Source of the DNA: an uncultured Clostridium sp.
Lineage (GTDB): Bacteria; Bacillota; Clostridia; Lachnospirales; Lachnospiraceae
Assembly: GCA_900538475.1 (NCBI GenBank)
Contig: UPYT01000014.1
Span: forward strand, 1-64,000
Direction of reading: 5' to 3'
Length of the DNA: 64,000 nt
Below are positions 1 through 7,466 of the stretch, piece after piece (position 1 is the stretch's first letter; every line of letters begins with the position of its first letter). Both the position numbers and the translations under genes were made by a program. The notes below the pieces were generated by a model, which ran no database searches, was not told where the DNA came from, and saw only the letters and a list, made by a program, of their open reading frames with translations.

Positions 1-69
1 GGCAGACGCACAGGACTTAAAATCCTGCGGGACTAATCTCCCGTGCCGGTTCGATTCCGGCCTGCGGCA
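1..69 (+). tRNA. tRNA-Leu (UAA), 5' end missing
   Basis: This is the 3' part of a leucine tRNA cut by the window edge. The anticodon stem CAGGA/TCCTG encloses the loop CTTAAAA, giving anticodon UAA. A long type II variable arm follows at about 28-44, then the T arm GCCGG-TTCGATT-CCGGC at 45-61, the 3' acceptor strand CTGCGGC at 62-68 and discriminator A at 69. The 5' acceptor strand and D arm lie before position 1. CCA is not encoded. Confidence 0.9.
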
Positions 70-81
70 TTGAGCGAGAGT

Positions 82-117
82 CTTAGACTTCTGAAGAGAG
101 GTTTAGGGCTTTTTTTG
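82..117 (+). terminator. Terminator of tRNA-Leu
   Basis: An 11-bp stem rich in G-U pairs (82-92 with 97-107) closes a GAAG tetraloop. It is followed by GGC-type bases and a run of seven T at 110-116, 13 bases after the tRNA end. Confidence 0.7.
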
Positions 118-151
118 TTTCATAGGAAAGTACATCCTATGAAGCAAAAAC
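111..151 (+). repeat. tRNA-terminator-associated repeat, copy 1
   Basis: This 41-base sequence starts in the T tract of the tRNA-Leu terminator and contains the inverted repeat TTCATAGGA/TCCTATGAA. It is about 83% identical to 3049-3089 read on the minus strand. That second copy also starts in the T tract of a tRNA terminator (tRNA-Arg). Confidence 0.75.
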
Positions 152-245
152 GCTCCGCGAGGATCGCCATGCGGCGGCAGGGGATTTTGTCGCAGAAGCG
201 ACCCGCCGCAGGCGGAGAAGCTCGCGAGCGAGATTCTTATTTATT
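152..245. repeat. GC-rich nested palindromic tract
   Basis: This stretch is much richer in GC than its surroundings and folds as nested inverted repeats. An outer CGCTCCGCGAG pairs imperfectly with CTCGCGAGCG, inside it GCGGCGG pairs with CCGCCGC, and the centre is GTCGC/GCGAC. It follows copy 1 of the tRNA-terminator repeat directly, so the two may form one larger interspersed element. No other copy is in the window. An open frame crosses it but has no ribosome site and resembles no protein family I know. Confidence 0.55.
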
Positions 246-295
246 ACACAGGAAAATTCTGTTCAGGATAAAATAGAGAGAAAGGGAGATGGAAT

Positions 296-715
296 ATGAA
301 AAATAGAGTGTTTGAAACAGTGTTATACTATACACCAGAACCGTCAGAGAAAGCAGTGAAGCTAAAGGGTGTGCTTGTGAGAATGGGAATCCGAATTAAA
401 AACATTTCCCCGGAACAGGCAGGAGAAACTATAGGAAGTCTTCTGGGAATTGCTGGATATGAAAAAAACAGCGAGGAGGACAGGGCGGCAGGGAACGAGG
501 AAAAGGCTCTTCCTGTGATGGCTCAGGAAATGCTGGTAATGCACCGTTTTTCAGAGAGGCGTTTGGATGAGCTTTTGATGAATCTGCGGAAAGCCGGTGT
601 CCCCAAAATTGCTCTGAAGGCAATTGTAACAGAAAGCAATGCAGGCTGGAGTTTTGGTCATTTATATGAGGAGCTTTTAGAGGAGCACCAGAGAATGTCC
701 GGGATGGAACAGTAG
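296..715 (+). CDS. DUF3783 domain protein
   Basis: A 139-residue soluble protein. The C-terminal half matches the DUF3783 pattern: an ALKAIVTESN segment followed by a W-x-F-x-x-LYEEL helix at about residues 110-130. The family is small, widespread in Lachnospiraceae and has no assigned activity. There is no signal peptide or membrane segment. A purine-rich ribosome site (AAAGGGAGAT) lies 5 bases before the ATG. The middle (about residues 60-70) is acidic and low in complexity, and probably a linker. It appears to stand alone, with a short gap to the HPr-like gene. The family call is fairly sure and the function unknown. Confidence 0.75.
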   Translation: MKNRVFETVLYYTPEPSEKAVKLKGVLVRMGIRIKNISPEQAGETIGSLLGIAGYEKNSEEDRAAGNEEKALPVMAQEMLVMHRFSERRLDELLMNLRKAGVPKIALKAIVTESNAGWSFGHLYEELLEEHQRMSGMEQ

Positions 716-751
716 AAAGCAGCAGAGAAGTATGAATCTCCTCAGAACGGT

Positions 752-780
752 TATGCTTATGGTATATTCAAGTAAGCATA
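752..780 (+). promoter_or_regulatory. Hairpin abutting the ribosome site of the HPr-like gene
   Basis: A perfect 8-bp inverted repeat, TATGCTTA/TAAGCATA with a 13-base spacer, ends exactly where the Shine-Dalgarno AAGGAGG (781-787) begins. It could act as an RNA stem near the ribosome site or as a protein operator. The sequence alone does not decide. Confidence 0.4.
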
Positions 781-801
781 AAGGAGGTTTCAAAAAAGGT
801 T

Positions 802-1032
802 ATGAGTGAGATGAATATTTCTCTGAAAGGTCCGGAGGATGCGCTGGAATTTGTGCGGCGGGTGGAAAAATATCCTTATACGATGGATTTATGCTGTGGA
901 AGTATTGTAGTAGATGCAAAATCGATTCTGGGGATTTTGTACCTGGGATTTGATCATGTGGTTCATTTGAAGGTTCATGCCGGCGAGTGCGGTGAACTGA
1001 GAAAAGACCTGGAGAAGTTTCTTGCAGCCTGA
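802..1032 (+). CDS. HPr-family protein lacking the phosphorylatable histidine
   Basis: A 76-residue protein with the HPr fold signature. The segment V-DAKSILGILYLG matches the HPr Ser46 region (NAKSIMGVMSLG), and the C-terminal helix also fits. In true phosphocarriers the N-terminal region holds GLHARPA with the active-site His15. Here the equivalent stretch (residues 9-22) is GPEDALEFVRRVEK, with no histidine. It therefore cannot act as a normal PTS phosphocarrier and may be regulatory. AAGGAGG at 781-787 is 14 bases from the chosen ATG, so the in-frame ATG at 811 is a possible alternative start. No PTS genes are near. Confidence 0.7.
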   Translation: MSEMNISLKGPEDALEFVRRVEKYPYTMDLCCGSIVVDAKSILGILYLGFDHVVHLKVHAGECGELRKDLEKFLAA

Positions 1033-1172
1033 AAATGAACTGAAAAACTTTGAAAAATCTCTTGAAAAACAGGAAATCCGTATCTTTTCCTTTCTTCAAA
1101 AGTGTGATAAACTGTCCACAACATCGTTGCAGAGGCAAAAATAAAAAGACGGAGAAGATGAGGAGAATACCA

Positions 1173-2483
1173 ATGTATAAAATAGTTTCCAGACTGCTGA
1201 TTTATGGCGACATGCCAAAGGATACGATCCTGATGGAGTTAGCGGATATTGTTCGAAAAATGGACGATAAAAGCCAGACAAAGGAGGAACTTTCCACCCG
1301 TGTTTTTACACAGATGAAGCATTTGCTGCAGGTGGCTACAGATTATGGCTTTGACAGAAATCTGTGGCACAACTATCTGACGTTTCTGCTGATTACGAAT
1401 GAGAATCCGTTCAGCATTACCTGTGAAAAGGTCGGGGCAAATGAGGGAAGTGTCAATTATTTTGCCAAGGGAGATTTCAGAGCTTTTCTGGATTTATTCC
1501 ATTATGACTTTTCTGCTTTGGAGGAATATCTGGGGATCGACTGTTTCAGCCGGATTTCCAATTATCAGGCTATTGGAAAAAAAGAACTGATGTATAATAA
1601 AAATGTCAGCCAGAAGGTACAGGCTCTGAGCCGGAGGCTGGAGGAAGCACAGGATGAAAACGAATTCTTTGATTGTGTAACCGGATTTTACAAGGATTAC
1701 GGCGTGGGAATGTTTGGACTGAATAAAGCCTTTCGCATTCAGTCAAGAAACGACGGAAGGGTTGATTTTGTGGCAATCAATAATATGGATGCCGTTATGC
1801 TGGATGATTTGATTGGATATGAGCTGCAGAAGAAAAAGCTGGTAGAGAATACACTTGCATTTGTACAGGGAAAGAAGGCCAACAATGTTCTTCTTTTTGG
1901 AGACAGTGGTACGGGAAAATCTACAAGCATCAAGGCGATTGTCAACGAATTCTACGATCAGGGACTTCGGATGATCGAGATTTATAAACACCAGTTTAAG
2001 GATTTGTCGTCTGTGATTGCCCAGATTAAGAACAGAAATTATCGTTTTATTATTTATATGGATGATCTGTCTTTTGAGGAGTTTGAGGTTGAGTATAAGT
2101 TCCTGAAGGCAGTGATTGAAGGCGGTGTGGAGACAAGACCGGATAACATTCTGATTTATGCGACCTCCAACCGACGCCACCTGATTAAGGAGAACTGGAA
2201 CGACCGCAGTGATATGGAGCACGAAAATGGAATGCACCGTTCTGATACCATGGAAGAGAAGCTGTCTTTGGTCAACCGGTTTGGCGTAACCATCTGCTAC
2301 TCCAAGCCGTCTCAGAAAGAATATTTCCATATTGTAGAGGGGCTGGCCCGTCGGGCAGGTATTACCATGCCGGAGGAAATGCTGCGGGCAGAGGCCAATA
2401 AATGGGAGCTGAGCCACGGCGGCATTTCCGGACGGACGGCACAGCAGTTTATTAATTATCTGCTTGGAGCCATGGAAGGTTAA
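1173..2483 (+). CDS. DUF815-type AAA ATPase
   Basis: A 436-residue ATP-binding protein. The N-terminal 220 residues are helical and not recognisable otherwise. The C-terminal AAA module has Walker A GDSGTGKS at about 243-250, Walker B FIIYMDD at about 292-298, and a conserved block with YATSNRRHLI and later NRFG, as in the DUF815 family. The family is predicted to include ATPases but its substrate is not known to me. The start is the ATG at 1173, with AGGAG at 1161-1165. The frame is open further upstream to 1050, but that part has no ribosome site and unusual composition. The 3' end overlaps the convergent thioesterase gene by 32 bases. Confidence 0.8.
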   Translation: MYKIVSRLLIYGDMPKDTILMELADIVRKMDDKSQTKEELSTRVFTQMKHLLQVATDYGFDRNLWHNYLTFLLITNENPFSITCEKVGANEGSVNYFAKGDFRAFLDLFHYDFSALEEYLGIDCFSRISNYQAIGKKELMYNKNVSQKVQALSRRLEEAQDENEFFDCVTGFYKDYGVGMFGLNKAFRIQSRNDGRVDFVAINNMDAVMLDDLIGYELQKKKLVENTLAFVQGKKANNVLLFGDSGTGKSTSIKAIVNEFYDQGLRMIEIYKHQFKDLSSVIAQIKNRNYRFIIYMDDLSFEEFEVEYKFLKAVIEGGVETRPDNILIYATSNRRHLIKENWNDRSDMEHENGMHRSDTMEEKLSLVNRFGVTICYSKPSQKEYFHIVEGLARRAGITMPEEMLRAEANKWELSHGGISGRTAQQFINYLLGAMEG

Positions 2484-2946
2484 ATTTGGAAAGAGGTCCC
2501 AGAAGACACATGGTAAAGGATGCGTTGGCTAAGAGGGTTCCGTCCTCACTGGTGACAGTCAGACGATTGACGGCAGTGCGTTTCCCAATATGCAGCGCGT
2601 TGGCTTCTACATAGATTCTTCCTTCGGAAATTCCATGGAGGAACTGGATGCTGCTGTCCTGGGTAACGTTCATCTGCTCTAGACAGTATGCAGCCATTCC
2701 GGATACGGTATCGCACAGGGTAAAAAGAAAGCCCCCGTGTACTTTTCCATATAAGTTCAGACAGTCGGATTGGATGTCCACAGCGATTTTTGCGTGGCCT
2801 GGTCCGACTTCTATGATTTCAGCACGTTCTGTGCCGCCCAGGCGATGAATGTGGCGGCGGATTCCTTCCTGAATTTCTGGTTTGAGACTTTCCAGCTTCA
2901 TATTTTCCGGATTGAGGTTTTCCCATTTTGTATTTTCTGGTTTCAT
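2452..2946 (-). CDS. PaaI-type hotdog thioesterase
   Basis: A 164-residue protein of the hotdog fold, likely hydrolysing acyl-CoA thioesters in the cytoplasm. The core motif is VHGGFLFTLCDTVSGMAAY at about residues 79-97, typical of PaaI/YigI-like enzymes, with the catalytic-region HGG and a following Asp. The beta-strand segment after it, with IQFLHGISEG and GKRTAVNRLTV, fits the fold. The start at 2946 is the first ATG after an AAGGAG about 15 bases upstream, a longer gap than usual. Upstream codons run into tRNA-linked sequence and are not credible. Residues 2-21 are two copies of a 10-residue repeat, absent from the family core. The physiological substrate is unknown. Confidence 0.8.
   Translation of the reverse strand: MKPENTKWENLNPENMKLESLKPEIQEGIRRHIHRLGGTERAEIIEVGPGHAKIAVDIQSDCLNLYGKVHGGFLFTLCDTVSGMAAYCLEQMNVTQDSSIQFLHGISEGRIYVEANALHIGKRTAVNRLTVTSEDGTLLANASFTMCLLGPLSKFNLPWLQADN
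2884..2943 (-). repeat. 30-base tandem repeat inside the thioesterase start
   Basis: Two in-frame 30-base units encode KPENTKWENL and NPENMKLESL, and a partial third unit (KPEIQE) follows. The repeat lies before the hotdog domain. Confidence 0.7.
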
Positions 2947-3048
2947 AAAATCACACAGACACTCCTTTTCTTCAGGCAGAAGCAGGAATGTATTTCTCCT
3001 TTCCCACAATTTGTTGCCCTGCGAGGGCTGAACGGTTACCAGAAACCT

Positions 3049-3089
3049 GGTTTTACTTCGTAGGACATAATTTCCTATGGAACAAAAAA
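3049..3089 (-). repeat. tRNA-terminator-associated repeat, copy 2
   Basis: Read on the minus strand, this 41-base sequence begins with the T tract of the tRNA-Arg terminator and continues through an imperfect CCATAGGA/TCCTACG inverted repeat. It matches copy 1 (111-151) at about 34 of 41 positions. Confidence 0.75.
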
Positions 3090-3108
3090 GGCAGGTCATC
3101 GACCTGCC
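3084..3108 (-). terminator. Terminator of tRNA-Arg
   Basis: On the minus strand, GGCAGGTC and GACCTGCC form an 8-bp perfect stem with a tight loop, followed by six T (3084-3089), 9 bases after the tRNA. Confidence 0.9.
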
Positions 3109-3117
3109 CTTTCCATA

Positions 3118-3191
3118 CGTGCGCGAGAAGATTCGAACTCCCGACACCTTGGTCCGTAGCCAAGTGCTCTATCCAGCTGAGCTACGCACAC
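3118..3191 (-). tRNA. tRNA-Arg (ACG)
   Basis: A complete 74-base tRNA. The acceptor GTGTGCG pairs with CGCGCAC (one G-U). The D arm contains AGCTCAGCTGGATAGAGC. The anticodon stem CTTGG/CCAAG encloses CTACGGA, giving anticodon ACG (read as ICG). The T arm has GTTCGAAT. The discriminator is G and CCA is not encoded. Confidence 0.96.
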
Positions 3192-3234
3192 ATATTTGAT
3201 TGGCTGCTGCTTTGTTATCGCTGCAACATGTTAT

Positions 3235-3263
3235 ATATTAAATGATAACTGCAAATTTGTCAA
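3235..3263 (-). promoter_or_regulatory. Promoter of tRNA-Arg
   Basis: Consensus -35 TTGACA (3258-3263) and -10 TAATAT (3235-3240) with a 17-base spacer. It lies 44 bases upstream of the tRNA. Confidence 0.85.
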
Positions 3264-3298
3264 GCATTATTTGAAAAAAATTTTAAATTTTTGATCCA

Positions 3299-3327
3299 TT
3301 GACAAAGAGGGATATTTTGGCTACCAT
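3299..3327 (+). promoter_or_regulatory. Candidate promoter of the ABC-F gene
   Basis: A perfect -35 TTGACA (3299-3304), a 17-base spacer and a weak -10 TACCAT (3322-3327). It would give a leader of about 150 bases before the ABC-F start codon. Confidence 0.5.
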
Positions 3328-3353
3328 TTGACTGTGTGTAACAGCCATATTTC

Positions 3354-3396
3354 TTCTTGCCTGCTTACAGCAGACAAGAAACATTGGGCGTCTGCT
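3354..3396 (+). promoter_or_regulatory. Mutually exclusive hairpins in the ABC-F leader
   Basis: Stem 1 pairs 3354-3365 with 3369-3380 (11 bp, one mismatch, loop TAC). Stem 2 pairs AGCAGAC (3369-3375) with GTCTGCT (3390-3396). The two share 3369-3375, so only one can form. Three T follow stem 2, which is too few for a strong terminator. A 9-codon reading frame (3399-3428) lies just downstream. This resembles the attenuation leaders of some antibiotic-resistance ABC-F genes, by analogy only. Confidence 0.4.
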
Positions 3397-3483
3397 TTAT
3401 GAAGCTTCGCATGGCTGAACTGTTATGATTGTATTGCAGGAGAATATGGCAGGGAACTGTCAGACAGAAAAAGGAAATGGACT

Positions 3484-5433
3484 ATGCTATATCAGATTAC
3501 AGACGGCAGTATCTCGGCTGGAGGCACGCCGGTACTGTCGCATTTTAATTTTGAGATAAAGGGAAATGAAAAAGTGGCTCTGGTAGGGCGCAACGGAACA
3601 GGGAAAACAACGCTGCTGCGGCTGATTGCAGGAGAGCTGGAGCTGGATCGAGATGACAGAAGACAGGGTCCGGGGATTGTAACCTCAAGGCGGCTGACTG
3701 TGGGAATGCTGAGGCAGCAGGCCTTTGAAAACGGGGAGAGGACCGTAGAGGAGGAAATCCTGCAGGGATGTCCGGCAAAGGATCGTTTTGATCGAGAACG
3801 TTTTGAGTATGAGCTGGAGTATGACCGGCTGTTTACAGGCTTTGGATTTTCCAGAGAAGAGAAAAGAAAAAGGCTGAAAGATTTTTCCGGCGGACAGCAG
3901 ACAAAAATTGCTCTGATTCGCCTTCTGCTGCAGAAGCCGGACATTCTTCTTCTGGATGAGCCGACCAATCACCTGGATATTGATTCTGCCCGGTGGCTGG
4001 AGCGGTATTTAAAGGAATACAGCCATGCAGTGGTCATGGTGTCCCATGACCGTTTTTTTCTGGATCAGACGGCAGATGCAGTGTATGAAGTGGAGGCAGG
4101 GCATCTGACGCGGTATTCGGGAAATTATACTCAGTATCGGGCAGAGAAGCGCAAGAGACTGGAGCTGCAGCGAAAGGCTTATGAACGGCAGCAGGAGGAA
4201 ATCAGGCGGCTGGAGGAGGTTATCAGTCGCTTTAAAAATAAACCGGCAAAGGCGGCTTTTGCCAGAGCGAAGAAAAAGCAGATTGAGCGGATGCAGAAGG
4301 TGGAAAAACCGCTGGAGGAGGATACCTGCCTTTTTCCTGGTCCATTAGAGCCGCTGTTTCCTGGAAGCAAATGGGTGCTGGAGGCAGAGCATCTGAAAAT
4401 AGGATATGAAAGGCCTCTTCTGGAGCTTTCTCTCCGAGTGCGCCGGGGGCAGAAGATTGGAATTCTTGGAGCAAATGGCGTGGGGAAGAGTACCTTTTTA
4501 AAAACAGCCGCAGGGCTTCTGGAGCCGAAGGAAGGGCGGCTCTCTCTGGGAAATCAGGTGATGATCGGATATTTTGATCAGCATTCGGCGGAAATTGAAT
4601 CAGAAAAGACTGTGCTGGAGCATTTTCATGATCTGTTTCCTTCGATGACAGAAAAGGAGGTGCGCAGTACTCTGGGGGCATATCTTTTCGGCGGGCGGGA
4701 GGCAGCGAAAAAAGTAAACAGCCTGTCCGGGGGAGAACGGGCCCGCCTGGTTCTGGCAGAGCTTCTTCAGGGAAGGCCAAATCTCCTGATTTTGGATGAA
4801 CCGACGAACCATATGGATGTGCAGGCAAAGGAGGTGCTGGAATCGGCCTTTCAGGCCTACCAGGGTACCATTCTTTTTGTTTCTCATGATCGATATTTTA
4901 TCAGGCAGGTAGCAGAGGCTGTGCTGATTTTTGAGGAACAGGGAGCATTTTATTATCCCTTTGGATATGAACATTATCTGGAGAGACTGGAAAAATGTCA
5001 GGCAGAGGGCAATGGAGCAGCGATGGCCGGTCAGATGAAGGCTGAGGATGCGGCGCTGATTGCAGGAATGCGGGCTGTACCGAAGGCAGAACGCCACAGA
5101 CTTCGTGAGCTTCCGACAGAGGAGCTGTATCTGGAATGGAAGCTGGGGCTGGTGATGGAACGTCTGGAACCGACAGGAGAGCGGTATGGGACGCTTGAGG
5201 CCCGGTGCCGGGAGCTGGAGCAGAGGCTTATGCAGTCCCGGGAGTACTGGGAGGATATAGTGGCCGGAGAATGGGGAGGCGGTCTGATATCGAAGGCAGA
5301 CGACCCAGATTCGGACAGGGGAGCGGCAGAGGAATGGGAAAAACTGCGGCAGCTGAAAGCAGAGCGGGAATTGGCGTGGGAAGCATGGCACGCCTGCTGT
5401 CTGGAATGGCTGGATGTGCTGGAGGAACTCTGA
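3484..5433 (+). CDS. ABC-F family ATPase (ribosome-associated type)
   Basis: A 649-residue soluble protein with two ABC modules and no membrane segments, as in the ABC-F translation-factor/antibiotic-protection family. Module 1: Walker A GRNGTGKTT at about 36-44, signature FSGGQQ at about 135, Walker B ILLLDEPTNHLD at about 154. Module 2: GANGVGKST at about 329, signature LSGGERAR at about 415, LLILDEPTNHMD at about 434. Between them lies the charged helical linker (about 222-275, rich in K/R/E) that reaches the ribosomal P or E site in this family. The last 120 residues form a long acidic, coiled-coil-like tail. A role in housekeeping or in drug resistance cannot be told apart here. The structured leader makes regulated expression plausible. 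Confidence 0.85.
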   Translation: MLYQITDGSISAGGTPVLSHFNFEIKGNEKVALVGRNGTGKTTLLRLIAGELELDRDDRRQGPGIVTSRRLTVGMLRQQAFENGERTVEEEILQGCPAKDRFDRERFEYELEYDRLFTGFGFSREEKRKRLKDFSGGQQTKIALIRLLLQKPDILLLDEPTNHLDIDSARWLERYLKEYSHAVVMVSHDRFFLDQTADAVYEVEAGHLTRYSGNYTQYRAEKRKRLELQRKAYERQQEEIRRLEEVISRFKNKPAKAAFARAKKKQIERMQKVEKPLEEDTCLFPGPLEPLFPGSKWVLEAEHLKIGYERPLLELSLRVRRGQKIGILGANGVGKSTFLKTAAGLLEPKEGRLSLGNQVMIGYFDQHSAEIESEKTVLEHFHDLFPSMTEKEVRSTLGAYLFGGREAAKKVNSLSGGERARLVLAELLQGRPNLLILDEPTNHMDVQAKEVLESAFQAYQGTILFVSHDRYFIRQVAEAVLIFEEQGAFYYPFGYEHYLERLEKCQAEGNGAAMAGQMKAEDAALIAGMRAVPKAERHRLRELPTEELYLEWKLGLVMERLEPTGERYGTLEARCRELEQRLMQSREYWEDIVAGEWGGGLISKADDPDSDRGAAEEWEKLRQLKAERELAWEAWHACCLEWLDVLEEL

Positions 5434-5459
5434 CTCTTTATAGGACAGACGTCAGGAAC

Positions 5460-5486
5460 TTCTTGTCCGCTGTAAGCGGGCAGGAA
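5460..5486 (+). repeat. Hairpin related to the one upstream of the ABC-F gene
   Basis: A 12-bp stem with two G-U pairs (5460-5471 with 5475-5486) lies just after the ABC-F stop codon. It matches the upstream hairpin (3354-3380) at 19 of 27 positions, and one differing pair (T-A to C-G) keeps its pairing. It also resembles one arm of the 153-bp mobile element. No T run follows, so it is not an obvious terminator. Confidence 0.4.
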
Positions 5487-5536
5487 TCTGCATGGCTGGA
5501 CGGTTGCATTCTGTCTGCTTCCGCTCAGAAAAACAG

Positions 5537-5565
5537 TTGAAAAACTGATAGCGGTATGGTATGAT
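5537..5565 (+). promoter_or_regulatory. Promoter upstream of a terminator
   Basis: -35 TTGAAA (5537-5542), 17-base spacer and -10 TATGAT (5560-5565). The terminator at 5610-5644 lies only about 40 bases after the expected start site. The product would be a short RNA of roughly 70 bases, or a regulated leader. Confidence 0.55.
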
Positions 5566-5609
5566 GGAAACCATTAAAGCAGAATTTTGAAAAACAGATT
5601 CCGTATGCG

Positions 5610-5644
5610 AAGGTGCATCCCCGCGGAGGGAATGCACCTTTTTC
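5610..5644 (+). terminator. Rho-independent terminator
   Basis: AAGGTGCAT/ATGCACCTT plus inner CCC/GGG pairs form a strong stem, with TTTTTCT after it. It lies between the ABC-F gene and the peptide importer operon. Confidence 0.85.
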
Positions 5645-5658
5645 TATCTTAACTTACC

Positions 5659-5687
5659 TTGCCTGTTTCCACAAAAAATTCTATTTT
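5659..5687 (+). promoter_or_regulatory. Candidate promoter of the peptide importer operon
   Basis: -35 TTGCCT (5659-5664), 17-base spacer and -10 TATTTT (5682-5687), just after the terminator and 71 bases before the binding-protein ATG. Confidence 0.45.
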
Positions 5688-5757
5688 GGAGAGGCTATGT
5701 AAAACGGACAGAAGAAAGAGAGAATCCTGTTTTTCAGAATGGAAGAGGAGGAGCATT

Positions 5758-7434
5758 ATGAAAAAAAGCATCCGTTTGATAACTGCGGCAACTTTGGCTC
5801 TCGGTCTGCTGCTGACCGGCTGCGGCGGAGAAAGCAGCAGCACGCCTGAGGAAAATGCTGCGGCAGGCAGCACATCTGCAGAAGGAACCTCCGGAGAAAG
5901 CACCGGTTCGGATGCGGATACTTCCGGATATCTGGTATCTGTACTGAATGCAGATATTCAGACAGCTGATGTACAGAAGACGTCTAAGGATTACGAAATT
6001 CCATGGAATATTTATGATCGCCTGGTTGAGATTCAGGTGGCGGAGGACGGGACCTCCAGTATTCAGCCAAGTCTGGCAGAATCCTGGGAGATTTCTCCAG
6101 ATGGAACCGAGTATACGTTTCATCTCCGTCAGGGAGTAAAATTTCACAATGGCAATGATTTTACAGCAGAGGATGTGGTTTATACCTTTAACCGTATGCT
6201 GACAGAAAAGGGAACCGTAAATACAGAATCAGTGGATCAGATTCTGGGAGCGGCAGAGGTGCTGGAAGGAACAGCAGAGACACTGGCCGGTGTAGAGGCG
6301 ACTGATGATTATACCTTGAAGATTACCTTAAAAGAACCGTTTGCTGCTTTTCTGGCCTGTCTGTCTACTCCGGGAGCTTCCATTTATGACAGTGAGGCCA
6401 CAGCGGCAGCTGGTGACCAGTTCGGCATGGATCCGTCTGTAACTGTAGGCACCGGAGCATTCCAGTTTACTTCCTGGACTCTGAATGACCGTCTGGTGCT
6501 GACCAGAAATGAGAATTACTGGAGAGGCGCTTCTAAGCTTCCCGGTGTTGTGATTCGGATTATTCCGGATACAGAGACGCAGACAATGATGTTTGAAAGC
6601 GGAGAACTGGATCTGCTTGATTTGGATTATGTAACAGATGCAGTTGACCGTTTTGAGGCCTCTTATCCAGATCAGATTGTATCCGGTCCGAGAGTAGGCA
6701 TCACTTATTTGACCTTTAATTTTAATATAGAACCTTTCCAGGACGTTCGTGTACGCAAGGCTGTTCAGATGGCTATTGACAGACAGGCGATTCTGGATGC
6801 CCTTTATGGCGGCCGGGGACAGGCAGAGCATGGAATCTTCCCTCACGGACTGATTGGCTTCCAGAAGGATCAGACCCAGATCGTCTATGATCCGGAGGGA
6901 GCAAAAGCGCTTCTGGCAGAGGCCGGATACGGTGATGGATTCACTATGGAGCTAGCAGCAGACAGCTCTGCATCCGATACCATGACCATGGCTCTGGAGA
7001 TTATTAAGGAGCAGCTGTCAGCAGTGGGGATTCAGGCAGAGATTCGGAATTATGACGAGTCTACCTGGCTGGAAACCAGAAAGGCCGGGGAACTTCCGTC
7101 GTTTATGTCCACATGGACGGCAGATTACAACGATCCGGATAACTTTATTTATACCTTCTTTGGAAATGAGGAGAAGACAAAGATTCGTTCCATCAATTAT
7201 CCGGATACGGCAGTAATGGAGCGTGTGGCAGCAGCCCGCGCCATGGTAAATGAGGATGAGCGTCTGGCAGAGTACCAGGCACTGGAGGAAAAGCTGATTT
7301 ACGAGGATGCCGCATGGGTTCCCATGTATTCCAGACTTCATCTGTTTGCTGTCAGCAAGCGGGTGCAGAACTTTAAGCCGCTTTGGAGCGGAGTCAGCGA
7401 TAAGATCTATTATGAGGTTTCTTTAAGCGAATAA
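5758..7434 (+). CDS. Peptide/nickel-type ABC importer, substrate-binding lipoprotein
   Basis: A 558-residue extracytoplasmic binding protein of the SBP_bac_5 (DppA/OppA/NikA) family. The signal peptide ends in a lipobox LLTGC with the lipidated Cys at residue 22, followed by a Ser/Glu/Gly-rich linker to about residue 55. Family features include a YDRLVE-like segment, [14 protein letters not shown] at about 137-150, and a C-terminal [10 protein letters not shown]. It captures oligopeptides or a related ligand outside the membrane and delivers it to the permeases encoded next. The start is the ATG at 5758 behind GAGGAGGAGC. The ORF extends 99 bases further upstream without a good ribosome site. 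It is first gene of a five-gene operon. The exact ligand cannot be read from sequence. Confidence 0.9.
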   Translation: MKKSIRLITAATLALGLLLTGCGGESSSTPEENAAAGSTSAEGTSGESTGSDADTSGYLVSVLNADIQTADVQKTSKDYEIPWNIYDRLVEIQVAEDGTSSIQPSLAESWEISPDGTEYTFHLRQGVKFHNGNDFTAEDVVYTFNRMLTEKGTVNTESVDQILGAAEVLEGTAETLAGVEATDDYTLKITLKEPFAAFLACLSTPGASIYDSEATAAAGDQFGMDPSVTVGTGAFQFTSWTLNDRLVLTRNENYWRGASKLPGVVIRIIPDTETQTMMFESGELDLLDLDYVTDAVDRFEASYPDQIVSGPRVGITYLTFNFNIEPFQDVRVRKAVQMAIDRQAILDALYGGRGQAEHGIFPHGLIGFQKDQTQIVYDPEGAKALLAEAGYGDGFTMELAADSSASDTMTMALEIIKEQLSAVGIQAEIRNYDESTWLETRKAGELPSFMSTWTADYNDPDNFIYTFFGNEEKTKIRSINYPDTAVMERVAAARAMVNEDERLAEYQALEEKLIYEDAAWVPMYSRLHLFAVSKRVQNFKPLWSGVSDKIYYEVSLSE

Positions 7435-7466
7435 GAGAAAGAAGCCGGAAGAATTAAAGTGAAACG

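Noticed and set aside
43..276. Open frame of 77 codons crossing the tRNA end, terminator and palindromic tract
   Set aside because: It starts inside the tRNA, lacks a ribosome site and follows a structured repeat. The open frame reflects the repeat.
3016..3034. CTGAACGGTTAC-type end resembling the right terminus of the 153-bp element
   Set aside because: Only 11 of 15 positions match, with no partner end or target duplication.
3399..3428. A 9-codon leader peptide before the ABC-F gene
   Set aside because: Its ATG has no convincing ribosome site. I mention it with the leader but do not call it a gene.
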